DNA from: a bacterium
Lineage (GTDB): Bacteria > CAIJMQ01 > JAADFP01
Direction: 5' to 3'
DNA length: 10,591 nt
Assembly (NCBI GenBank): GCA_027021085.1
Contig: JALUVB010000090.1
Span: 1-10,591, forward strand
A program made the translations under genes and the position numbers. The notes beneath the pieces are model-generated. The model made no database searches and was not told where the DNA came from. It was given only the letters and a program-made list of their open reading frames with translations. Below, one piece after another: positions 1 to 6,267 of this stretch (its first letter is position 1; every line of letters begins with the position of its first letter).

Positions 1-756
1 ATACTGCGCAATCCCCTGGCAGAACCATATACCCTGGGTATTTCAGGAGGGGCCTCCCTGGGGGCGGCAATAGGGATTATTCTGGGCTGGGGGATAGGCT
101 TCCGGATTGTCTCCGGGTTTGCAGGGTCGCTTTTTGCCCTGGGGTTGGTTTATGCTCTGGCTTACCGCCGCGGCTTCTCCGTTTCCTCACTCATACTGGG
201 GGGGGTGGTGGTGAGTTTTCTCTTTACCTCCTTAATCTGGCTTTTCTTCTCGCTGAGTAAGCGGTGGGAGATACACGAGATGTATGCCTGGATAATGGGT
301 AATCTATCCTCTTTGAGCATGAACCAGGTGAAGCTTCTTTCTCTTTTGGTCATTCCCGCCTCTTTCATTCTCTATGGGCTGGGGCGAGACTTGAATATCC
401 TCCTCCTGGGAGATGAAAAGGCTACTTCCCTGGGAGTATTTCCTAAAAAATTGCGCGGCTTTCTCTTTCTCCTGGTCTCGTATTTAGCCGGGGTGTGTAT
501 ATCTTTCACGGGGATAATCGGTTTTGTGGGGCTTATAGTTCCGCATTTGTTGAGGCAAAAGTTGGGCTCACAGCATATTGTTCTTCTGCCGGCTGCCTTC
601 TTAGGAGGGGGGCTGTTTCTCCTGCTGGCAGACTTCCTGGCCAGGAATATTATCTATCCCCAGGAATTACCCGTAGGCGTGATTACCGGGATTTTAGGGG
701 GGATATTTTTCTTAATTCTATTCTGGAGTAAGAAAGAATGGGAAATTCCCAGGTAG
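1..756 (+). CDS. FecCD/BtuC-family ABC transporter permease, 5'-truncated by the window edge
   Basis: Inner-membrane permease of a type II ABC importer for iron chelates, heme or cobamides. The frame is open from base 1 and ends with TAG at 754-756, giving 251 visible codons. Family members have about 330-350 residues, so roughly the first 80-100 are outside the window. The first visible residues (ILRNPLAEPYTLGISGGASLG) are the highly conserved BtuC/FecCD segment NPLAxPxxLGISxGA. Several hydrophobic membrane segments follow. The stretch GIIGFVGLIVPHLLR, around visible residues 170-184, is the family's conserved coupling region that contacts the ATPase. The gene overlaps the next one, the ATPase, by 19 bp, which indicates translational coupling. 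The ligand cannot be decided, because the substrate-binding protein is not in the window. The family is certain; the substrate is unknown. Confidence 0.95.
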   Translation: MLRNPLAEPYTLGISGGASLGAAIGIILGWGIGFRIVSGFAGSLFALGLVYALAYRRGFSVSSLILGGVVVSFLFTSLIWLFFSLSKRWEIHEMYAWIMGNLSSLSMNQVKLLSLLVIPASFILYGLGRDLNILLLGDEKATSLGVFPKKLRGFLFLLVSYLAGVCISFTGIIGFVGLIVPHLLRQKLGSQHIVLLPAAFLGGGLFLLLADFLARNIIYPQELPVGVITGILGGIFFLILFWSKKEWEIPR

Positions 757-1547
757 CACTGCTAAAAACAGAAGGTATCCGGGCTGGTTATAGAGAATTC
801 CCGGTAATCAGGGATATAAATGTCTCCCTGCAGGAGGGGAAAGTTTATGCTCTTATAGGCCCCAACGGCTCTGGTAAGACTACCTTCTTCCGGGTAATAG
901 CGGGAATGCTCAAGCCCTTCTCCGGGGAGCTTTCCTGGAAAGGGAAAAATATCGAGGCTTTTTCTGCCCGGGAAAGAGCCCAGCTTATTTCGTACCTCCC
1001 CCAGAGGTTACCCTCTTTTCTTCCCTTTCCCGTGGAGGAAGTGATAGCCATGGGAAGGTGGCCTCACATAGGAAGGTTTCAGCCGTTACAGGATAAAGAC
1101 CGGGAAATCGTGGAACGGGTTATGGAGTGGATGGAGATTACGCATTTCCGTTCTGCCCGCCTCCCGGAACTTTCAGGAGGTGAATTGCAGAGGGTGTTCC
1201 TGGCCCAGGCACTGGTGCAGGAACCGCGCTTACTGCTTATGGATGAGCCTGTCTCTCACCTGGACATTGCCCACCAGATAAAAATTCTTGATTTAATCAA
1301 GAAAATTAAAAGCGAGGGAATAACCATTTTCCTCATTCTGCACGATTTAAACCTTGCCAGTGAGTACTCCGACCATATTTTTCTCCTGCACCAGGGCAGC
1401 ATACATAAGGAGGGCAGGCCGGAAGAAGTCTTGACTTATGAAAACCTGGAAAAAGTCTATCAGACCGTTCTCATTGTGAAGAACAACCCTTTCACCGGGC
1501 GTCCCCATATTTACATAATTCCTGAGGAAAAGAGAGAGATTCGTTAA
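738..1547 (+). CDS. ABC transporter ATP-binding protein, FepC/BtuD type (iron chelate or cobamide import)
   Basis: This is the cytoplasmic ATPase that powers the upstream FecCD-type permease. It has 269 aa, normal for the family. Visible motifs are Walker A GPNGSGKTT (41-49), Q-loop Gln89 in YLPQR, signature LSGGE (145-149), Walker B LLLMDEP (165-171) and the switch His in LILHD (about 202). The ATG lies inside the end of the permease gene; a GGAG at 725-728, nine bases upstream, is a good ribosome binding site and fixes the start. The C-terminal tail (VKNNPFTGRPHIY) is typical of the FepC/BtuD group. The gene ends 5 bp before the convergent hypE stop, leaving no room for a dedicated terminator between them. 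Fe3+-siderophore, heme and cobalamin are all possible substrates. Confidence 0.95.
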   Translation: MGNSQVALLKTEGIRAGYREFPVIRDINVSLQEGKVYALIGPNGSGKTTFFRVIAGMLKPFSGELSWKGKNIEAFSARERAQLISYLPQRLPSFLPFPVEEVIAMGRWPHIGRFQPLQDKDREIVERVMEWMEITHFRSARLPELSGGELQRVFLAQALVQEPRLLLMDEPVSHLDIAHQIKILDLIKKIKSEGITIFLILHDLNLASEYSDHIFLLHQGSIHKEGRPEEVLTYENLEKVYQTVLIVKNNPFTGRPHIYIIPEEKREIR

Positions 1548-1552
1548 TTTTT

Positions 1553-2560
1553 TTAGCAGATTCTGGGTAGCTGTTCACCGGAGAGCATCTCAATTATACG
1601 GTGCCCCCCGCTTTCTGTTTCCATAACTACTTTGCCTCCTGGGGCTTCTACTACTTCCCCGATAACAGCAGCTTCTTTGCCCAGGGGATGGTTGCGCATG
1701 CTCTGGATAATATCTTCCCCATCACCCGCACAGACCAGGAGCACTTTTCCCTCGTTGGCAATATATAGCGGGTCAAAGCCGAGTATCTCACAAAGAGCCT
1801 GCACTTCTTCTTTTAGCGGGATATTTTTTTCGTAGAGAACGATGCCATAATCCATGCCTGATACAATCTCATTCAGTGTAGTGGCTACACCGCCCCGGGT
1901 AGGGTCCCGCATGAATTTTACCCGGGGGGAAGCGTTGAGAACCCGGGAAATCAAGCTGGAGAGAGGGGCACAGTCAGAAGCAATCCTGGTTTCAAAATCA
2001 AATCCTTCCCGTTCACAGAGAATAGCCATGCCGTGTTCTCCGATGCCTCCGTTAATGATTATCTTATCCCCCGGCTTAATTTTCCTTCTGTCATAGGAGA
2101 TTTTTTTATCCCTGATTCCTATGCCGGAAGTATTCACAAACAATTTGTCCACACTGTTCTTTTCCACCACTTTAAGGTCTCCGGTAACAATTTTTACCCC
2201 TGCTTCCTTGCTCACCAGAGACATGGATTCGGCGATTTTTTCCAGTATTTCAATCTCCAACCCCTCTTCAACAATCAACCCGCAGGAAATGTAGAGAGGC
2301 TGTGCTCCCGTCACGGACAGGTCATTCACCGTCCCGCAAATGGCCAGTTTACCTATATCCCCCCCGGGGAAAAAGAGCGGATCTACCACGTAGGAATCAG
2401 TGGTAAAACAAACTTGCTTTTCTGCCGGAATTTGTAAAACAGCCGAGTCATTTAACTCATCCAGAATTTCGTTGTGAAATTTTTTAAGGAAAACATCCTC
2501 TATCAGGGAATGCATCAGTTTCCCGCCACTGCCGTGCGAAAGAAGGATTTTGGAATACAT
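1553..2560 (-). CDS. hypE: Hydrogenase maturation protein HypE
   Basis: HypE dehydrates the thiocarboxamide on its own C-terminal cysteine, made by HypF from carbamoyl phosphate, to a thiocyanate. It then passes cyanide to HypCD for the Fe(CN)2CO centre of NiFe-hydrogenase. The protein has 335 aa from the chosen start and ends in PRIC, the diagnostic C-terminus with the reactive Cys335. Other family landmarks are LSHGSGGKLM (7-16), FTTDSYVVDPLFFPGG (52-67), CGTVNDLSVTGAQP (75-88), VTGDLKVV (125-132) and RDPTRGGV (218-225), the last belonging to the AIR-synthase/PurM-like ATP fold. The same frame stays open to 2707, but those 49 extra codons do not resemble HypE. The family N-terminus and a promoter at 2571-2579 both support the ATG at 2560. 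No other hyp or hydrogenase gene is visible, so it appears monocistronic here. Confidence 0.97.
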   Translation of the reverse strand: MYSKILLSHGSGGKLMHSLIEDVFLKKFHNEILDELNDSAVLQIPAEKQVCFTTDSYVVDPLFFPGGDIGKLAICGTVNDLSVTGAQPLYISCGLIVEEGLEIEILEKIAESMSLVSKEAGVKIVTGDLKVVEKNSVDKLFVNTSGIGIRDKKISYDRRKIKPGDKIIINGGIGEHGMAILCEREGFDFETRIASDCAPLSSLISRVLNASPRVKFMRDPTRGGVATTLNEIVSGMDYGIVLYEKNIPLKEEVQALCEILGFDPLYIANEGKVLLVCAGDGEDIIQSMRNHPLGKEAAVIGEVVEAPGGKVVMETESGGHRIIEMLSGEQLPRIC

Positions 2561-2570
2561 CTCGGTAACT

Positions 2571-2579
2571 ATTATATCA
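2571..2579 (-). promoter_or_regulatory. Extended -10 promoter for hypE, very close to the start codon
   Basis: Read on the minus strand this is TGATATAAT, a perfect extended -10 element (TG-N-TATAAT). The hexamer at the usual -35 distance (CAACCC) is not a match, as is common for extended -10 promoters. Only 10 nt separate TATAAT from the hypE ATG at 2560, and they contain no good Shine-Dalgarno sequence. The mRNA would therefore have a leader of only about 0-5 nt. The promoter would exclude the 49-codon upstream extension from the transcript. Confidence 0.6.
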
Positions 2580-2580
2580 A

Positions 2581-2810
2581 AATAATAAGCGCCGGGTTGG
2601 GCAGTTGCAATATTTGCCTCCCCGCTACTATCAGACATAGTTGCCAGTTGCGAATTGTCCCCGATGTCCATCGGTCCCGGCGCCTGTCGGGGCACCTGTT
2701 CCCCCATGTTAGACTATAGACATCAGACGGGAAAGACACATGATACGGGGGCCCAACTCACTGTTCACTATATTTTCCCCTCACTACTATCTACTCGCTA
2801 CTTACCTCAA
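2581..2810. other. Non-coding stretch between hypE and the sulfatase remnant
   Basis: I see no gene here. The minus-strand hypE frame continues open to 2707 but without family similarity, and the plus-strand frame from 2655 becomes recognisable only at about 2811. The stretch holds a small hairpin at 2661-2674 (CCGAT, 4-nt loop, ATCGG). That hairpin competes with a larger pairing of CCCCGA (2659-2664) with TCGGGG (2687-2692). The heptamer repeat listed separately lies at its right end. No promoter or RNA gene can be supported beyond the hypE -10 box. Confidence 0.5.
2758..2808. repeat. Degenerate 7-bp-period tandem repeat
   Basis: Two blocks share a 7-base period. The first is TCACTGT-TCACTAT at 2758-2771. 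After 9 bases, the second is TCACTAC-TATCTAC-TCGCTAC-TTACCTC at 2781-2808, in which CTAC recurs exactly every 7 bases and CTACT occurs at 2784, 2791 and 2798. On the minus strand the unit reads roughly AGTAGNN or AGTGANN. It ends directly where the sulfatase similarity begins (about 2811). It may be a remnant of an intergenic heptamer array; no mobile-element gene is nearby. Confidence 0.55.
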
Positions 2811-3287
2811 GCCCTGCTTCCCACGCTTTGCCAGTGGGCAGGGGCTGAGATATTTTCCCGGGTAAGTGGCAGTAGCCTGGTTCCACTCATTGATGGGGGG
2901 GCAAATTACCGGGGAAATATTGCCAAGGCCGAATATTACGATGGGGGATGTAATCACATGGTGCTAAAAGGCAAATGAAAGCTATGCTTTTATGGTAACT
3001 ATGAAGATTATGAGTTGTACGGCCTGGAGAGTGACCCGCGGGAAAAAACAACAGAGCCAACTACCCGGCCTGTAAACAGATAGTTGAGGAACTAAAGGAA
3101 CTTAGTTTCGACGATGGATGGAGGATCATTGGTGTGTTTAAGAGAAGTGACGAGGGACTTACTTAATGAATACGGGTATTACGAGATGTTTTATCGGTAT
3201 GGAAATACTGCGGGCAGTAATCCTTTACTCAAAGATTTGCCCGATTGCTGGCCCGGGATTCGGGATTGCAAAAATTATGTTGAATGA
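2811..3287 (+). pseudogene. Decayed C-terminal fragment of a sulfatase (alkaline-phosphatase superfamily)
   Basis: An intact sulfatase would hydrolyse sulfate esters of glycans. Here only the C-terminal part survives, in three pieces. Piece 1 (from 2811) reads ALLPTLCQWAGAEI then SGSSLVPLIDG, matching the family pattern DLLPTLxxLAGxxxPxxxxGxSLxPLL. It meets an in-frame TGA at 2976-2978, where a Trp codon would restore the frame, and continues with YEDYELYGLESDPREK, the sulfatase motif ELYDLxxDPxE. Piece 2, in another frame from about 3047 after a one-base loss in an A-run, reads NNRANYPACKQIVEELKEL and FDDGW. Piece 3, shifted again from about 3144, reads EVTRDLLNEYGYYEMF and ends NYVE before TGA at 3285-3287. 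The whole catalytic N-terminus, with the formylglycine-site Cys or Ser, is absent. The remnant lies directly upstream of the glycoside hydrolase gene on the same strand, so the two were probably once partners. The multiple lesions make a functional product very unlikely. Confidence 0.82.
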
Positions 3288-3348
3288 AGGATGTTTATGG
3301 TAAAATATTTCTCTCTTGCAGCAGGAATATTTCTGCCGTGGATATAAT
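3280..3348 (+). promoter_or_regulatory. Candidate promoter region for the glycoside hydrolase gene
   Basis: Two possible -10 elements lie in the gap before the gene at 3381. At 3298-3306 the sequence TGGTAAAAT is a good extended -10, with TTGAAT at 3280-3285 and a short 15-nt spacer. At 3343-3348 there is an exact TATAAT preceded by TGGA, but its best upstream hexamer, TTGCAG (3316-3321), is 21 nt away, which is too far. Either could drive the gene. The transcript would carry a strong Shine-Dalgarno sequence, AAAAGGAG at 3365-3372, 8 nt before the ATG. Confidence 0.4.
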
Positions 3349-3380
3349 GAGATAGCAGCGAGCTAAAAGGAGATAACGAA

Positions 3381-5354
3381 ATGAAAAAGTTGCGTTTCAG
3401 GCAGATTCATCTGGATTTTCATACCTCCGAGTTGATTGAGGGTATAGGTGCTGATTTCAATCCGGATGATTTTGCAAGAACCCTCAAGGAAAGTTACGTA
3501 GATTCTATTACCTGTTTTGCCAAGTGTCACCATGGTATGGCCTACTATCCTACCAAAGTGGGGATAAAGCACCCTCATTTAAAAAGGGACCTGCTGGGAG
3601 AAATGATAGAGGCCTGTCATGCAGAGGATATTTGGGTCCCTGCCTATATCAGCGTCTGTTTCGACGAGTACATGGCCAGGGAACACCCTGAATGGCGGCA
3701 GTTGGATGGTGAAGGTAAAATGAGGGGTGCTGGTCCTTTACGGGCCGGCTGGCATATTCTCTGCCTCAATTCAGCTTACGCAGATTACCTGGCTCAGCAG
3801 ACAGAAGAGGTGCTCAGGAATTATGAAACAGATGGCATATTTTTTGATATTGTTGTGCATCCTGAGGCAGGATGTTTCTGTCGCTGGTGTGTGCAGGATA
3901 GGGAAGAGCTTAACCTGGATAGTGAATCAGGGGAGGATTTAAAGAAGCACAAGGAGATAGTTCTCCAGCGTTTTCAGAAGCGCTTGTATGACGTGGTGCA
4001 GAGACTCAAGCCGGACGTAAGTGTTTTCTTTAATGGTAGCATTCGCATAGGCATGCGTAGCACTTTACCCTATCTTACCCACCTGGAAATAGAATCTTTG
4101 CCTTCGGGCGGCTGGGGATACAGACATTTCCCTTTCTTTGTCAGGTACTGCCGTACCCTGGGTAAGGATTTTCTGGGTATGACGGCGCGCTTTCACAAAT
4201 CTTGGGCTGATTTCGGCAGTCTCAAGAACCAAGCTGCCCTGGAATACGAATGTTTTTCCATGCTGGCAAGTGGCGCCAAATGTTCCATAGGTGACCAGCT
4301 GCATCCGCGCGGGGAATTGAATAAGGCTGCATATAAGAGAATTGGCAGAGTGTATAAAAGCGTGGCGGAAAAAGAGCCCTGGTGTACAGAGGCAAAGCCT
4401 GTGGCCCAGATAGGAGTGGTTTCTGTTGCGGCGCAGGACCATGTCTCGGCGGATAGTATTCATCCCTCAGATGAGGGCGCCATGCGGATGCTATTGGAGA
4501 CTCATCATCAGTTCGATATCCTGGACCTGGAGGCTGATTTTTCCCGCTACGAGTTGATAATCCTCCCGGATAGCATATTAATCTCGCCTCCCCTCCGGGA
4601 AAAAATAGACACCTTTTTAAAAAAAGGAGGTAAGCTTATCCTGAGCAGTGAATCCGGGCTGAATCAAGAAGAGGATGCTTTTGTCCTGCCCCAGATAGGC
4701 CTCAGGTATAGGGGAAAGGATGAATATTGCCCAAATTATTTCCGGGTAAAGGAAGCGGTTGCCAATGGTATCCCGGATATGCCGCATATAATGTACGAAG
4801 GCAGTGCCCGGGTAGAGCCGGAGGAGGGCACAGAGGTGCTGGCCACTGTGATGCATCCGTACTTTAACCGTACTTACAAGCATTTTTCTTCCCATTCCCA
4901 TGCACCGGTGGAAAAGGAGACAGGATTGCCAGCCGTAACCAGGAAAGGCGAGGTTATCTATATCTCCAGTCCCATATTCAGGGCATACAAACTGCATGGC
5001 TATATTGTCTACCGGCAGTTAGTGGAAAACCTGGTAGAACTGCTTCTGCCAAAAAAGTTGGTAAAAGCCGAAGCCCCCTCCACCTGCAGGGTAACCATGA
5101 TGGAACAGGAGAACCGGCGTATAGTGCACCTATTACATTATATCCCGGAAAGACGGGTGGATAGACTGGACATCGTGGAGGATGTTATTCCGCTGTGCAA
5201 CCTGAAAGTATCTGTCTATGTGGGTAATAGGGCTCCCGGGAAGGTATATTTAGCTCCTGAAAGACAGCCGGTGGAGTTCAGCCAGGAGGGGGAATATATC
5301 AATTGCCTTATCCCCTGCCTGAAGGGACATTGCATGTTAGTAATAGAAAAATAG
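3381..5354 (+). CDS. GHL6-type glycoside hydrolase with beta-galactosidase-trimerisation-like domain (possible alpha-L-fucosidase)
   Basis: Probable cytoplasmic carbohydrate-active enzyme of 657 aa, without a signal peptide. Residues 10-110 (HLDFHTSELIEGIG, DSITCFAKCHHGMAYYPTKVG, HPHLKRDLLGEMIEACHA) match the hypothetical glycosyl hydrolase 6 family (Pfam GHL6), a TIM-barrel start. DGIFFDI (151-157) is the usual barrel strand carrying an acidic residue. It is followed by CFCRWC (165-170), a conserved cysteine cluster of this group. The barrel continues through HLEIESLPSGGWGYRHFPFF (234-253) and SIGDQLHPRG (302-311). From about 343 an alpha/beta domain like the beta-galactosidase trimerisation domain follows (HQFDILDLEADFSRYELIILPD), then a C-terminal beta-rich part. 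Such proteins are often annotated as alpha-L-fucosidase; CAZy GH151 fucosidases share, from memory, a similar architecture. The activity is inferred and unproven, and the catalytic residues are not identified with certainty. The sulfatase remnant just upstream fits degradation of a sulfated glycan. Confidence 0.85.
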   Translation: MKKLRFRQIHLDFHTSELIEGIGADFNPDDFARTLKESYVDSITCFAKCHHGMAYYPTKVGIKHPHLKRDLLGEMIEACHAEDIWVPAYISVCFDEYMAREHPEWRQLDGEGKMRGAGPLRAGWHILCLNSAYADYLAQQTEEVLRNYETDGIFFDIVVHPEAGCFCRWCVQDREELNLDSESGEDLKKHKEIVLQRFQKRLYDVVQRLKPDVSVFFNGSIRIGMRSTLPYLTHLEIESLPSGGWGYRHFPFFVRYCRTLGKDFLGMTARFHKSWADFGSLKNQAALEYECFSMLASGAKCSIGDQLHPRGELNKAAYKRIGRVYKSVAEKEPWCTEAKPVAQIGVVSVAAQDHVSADSIHPSDEGAMRMLLETHHQFDILDLEADFSRYELIILPDSILISPPLREKIDTFLKKGGKLILSSESGLNQEEDAFVLPQIGLRYRGKDEYCPNYFRVKEAVANGIPDMPHIMYEGSARVEPEEGTEVLATVMHPYFNRTYKHFSSHSHAPVEKETGLPAVTRKGEVIYISSPIFRAYKLHGYIVYRQLVENLVELLLPKKLVKAEAPSTCRVTMMEQENRRIVHLLHYIPERRVDRLDIVEDVIPLCNLKVSVYVGNRAPGKVYLAPERQPVEFSQEGEYINCLIPCLKGHCMLVIEK

Positions 5355-5367
5355 TTTTTCTTTTACA

Positions 5368-5396
5368 TTGCACTTTTAACCAGGGTGGGTTATAAT
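5368..5396 (+). promoter_or_regulatory. Near-consensus sigma70 promoter for htpX-mreB-pilT
   Basis: TTGCAC (5368-5373) and a perfect TATAAT (5391-5396) are separated by the optimal 17 bp. Only 10 nt (5397-5406) lie between the -10 box and the htpX ATG at 5407, and they hold no Shine-Dalgarno sequence. Transcription should start within a few bases of the ATG, giving a leaderless or almost leaderless message. The htpX start is well fixed by similarity (MNQVKTFFLL), so this closeness is not caused by a wrong start choice. It is probably the main promoter of the three-gene cluster. Confidence 0.8.
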
Positions 5397-5406
5397 CCGT
5401 TAAAGA

Positions 5407-6267
5407 ATGAATCAAGTAAAAACATTTTTCCTACTTGTTAGCTTGACTCTGCTTTTAGTCTTGTTGGGAGGGGTTTTCGGGGGAAGAGGAGGAGCCACTA
5501 TTGCCTTTGTTTTTGCTCTGATAATGAACTTCGTGGTTTATTACAATTCCGACCGCTTAATCCTTGCCATGTATAGGGCAAAAAAGCTGGAGGAAGATGA
5601 ATTACCCTGGCTGCATGAGATTATTAGAGAATTAGCTGAAAGGATGAGGATTCCCACCCCCAAGCTTTATATTGTTCCCCAGCCTTCCCCCAATGCATTT
5701 GCCACGGGTAGAAGCCCTGGGCATGCCAGTGTGGCAGTTACCGCGGGGTTGGTCAAATTGCTCAACCGGGAAGAGATAGAAGGGGTTCTGGGCCACGAGC
5801 TGGCGCATGTGAAGCATAGAGACACGCTGATTCAAACAGTAGCTGCCTCTATAGCAGGGGCCATAAGTATGCTTGCTTTCTGGATGAGGTGGGGAGCAAT
5901 TTTCGGAGGGGACGATGACAATGGAGCCTCTCCTCTTTTGCTGATTCTTCTTTCTGTTCTGGCTCCTTTAGCCGCACTTTTGATTCAGATGAGCATATCC
6001 CGCAACAGGGAATATATGGCAGATGCAGGCGGGGCAAAAGTTTGCGGAAACCCCATCTATCTGGCGAATGCTTTAAAAAAGCTTGAATCTTATAAGGAGA
6101 GTTATCCCCTGGAGGCTAATCCAGCTACCTCACCTCTATTTATTGTACATCCTTTTTCTGGGAAAAGTTTTCTTTCCTCTCTTTTTTCTACCCACCCCCC
6201 TACAGAGGAGAGGATAAAGAGGTTGGAGAGCATGGCTCTTCGGGAAGGAGGGAAACATGATTTTTGA
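5407..6267 (+). CDS. htpX: Membrane zinc metalloprotease HtpX (M48 family)
   Basis: HtpX is an inner-membrane endopeptidase that degrades misfolded membrane proteins, alongside FtsH in well-studied bacteria. It has 286 aa, the normal length. Two N-terminal membrane helices (about 4-22 and 28-46) are followed by the catalytic domain. The zinc motif HELAH is at 130-134, with Glu131 as catalytic base, in the context GVLGHELAHVKHRDT. Two more hydrophobic segments lie near 142-165 and 176-196. The third zinc ligand is Glu202 in SRNREYMAD. THPPTEERI (262-270) is the conserved C-terminal motif. PNAFATG (95-101) is also typical. The gene follows a strong promoter with almost no leader. Its 3' end overlaps mreB by 11 bp, so the two are probably translationally coupled, an uncommon pairing. 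Confidence 0.97.
   Translation: MNQVKTFFLLVSLTLLLVLLGGVFGGRGGATIAFVFALIMNFVVYYNSDRLILAMYRAKKLEEDELPWLHEIIRELAERMRIPTPKLYIVPQPSPNAFATGRSPGHASVAVTAGLVKLLNREEIEGVLGHELAHVKHRDTLIQTVAASIAGAISMLAFWMRWGAIFGGDDDNGASPLLLILLSVLAPLAALLIQMSISRNREYMADAGGAKVCGNPIYLANALKKLESYKESYPLEANPATSPLFIVHPFSGKSFLSSLFSTHPPTEERIKRLESMALREGGKHDF

Noticed and set aside
1548-1552. T-run between the convergent importer ATPase and hypE genes as a shared terminator.
   Set aside because: No GC-rich inverted repeat precedes the T-run on either strand.
2659-2692. Two mutually exclusive hairpins upstream of hypE that could suggest a riboswitch.
   Set aside because: They lie upstream of the predicted hypE promoter, so they would not be in its transcript; the stems are short and could occur by chance.
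2655-2978. Plus-strand open frame of 107 codons called as one gene.
   Set aside because: Only its second half is recognisable, as sulfatase C-terminus. The first half resembles nothing and overlaps the non-coding stretch, so the frame is part of the pseudogene region.
4065-4463. Long antisense open frame of 132 codons within the glycoside hydrolase gene.
   Set aside because: It is a shadow of a clearly conserved coding frame on the other strand and has no family features. The same applies to the antisense frames inside mreB and pilT.
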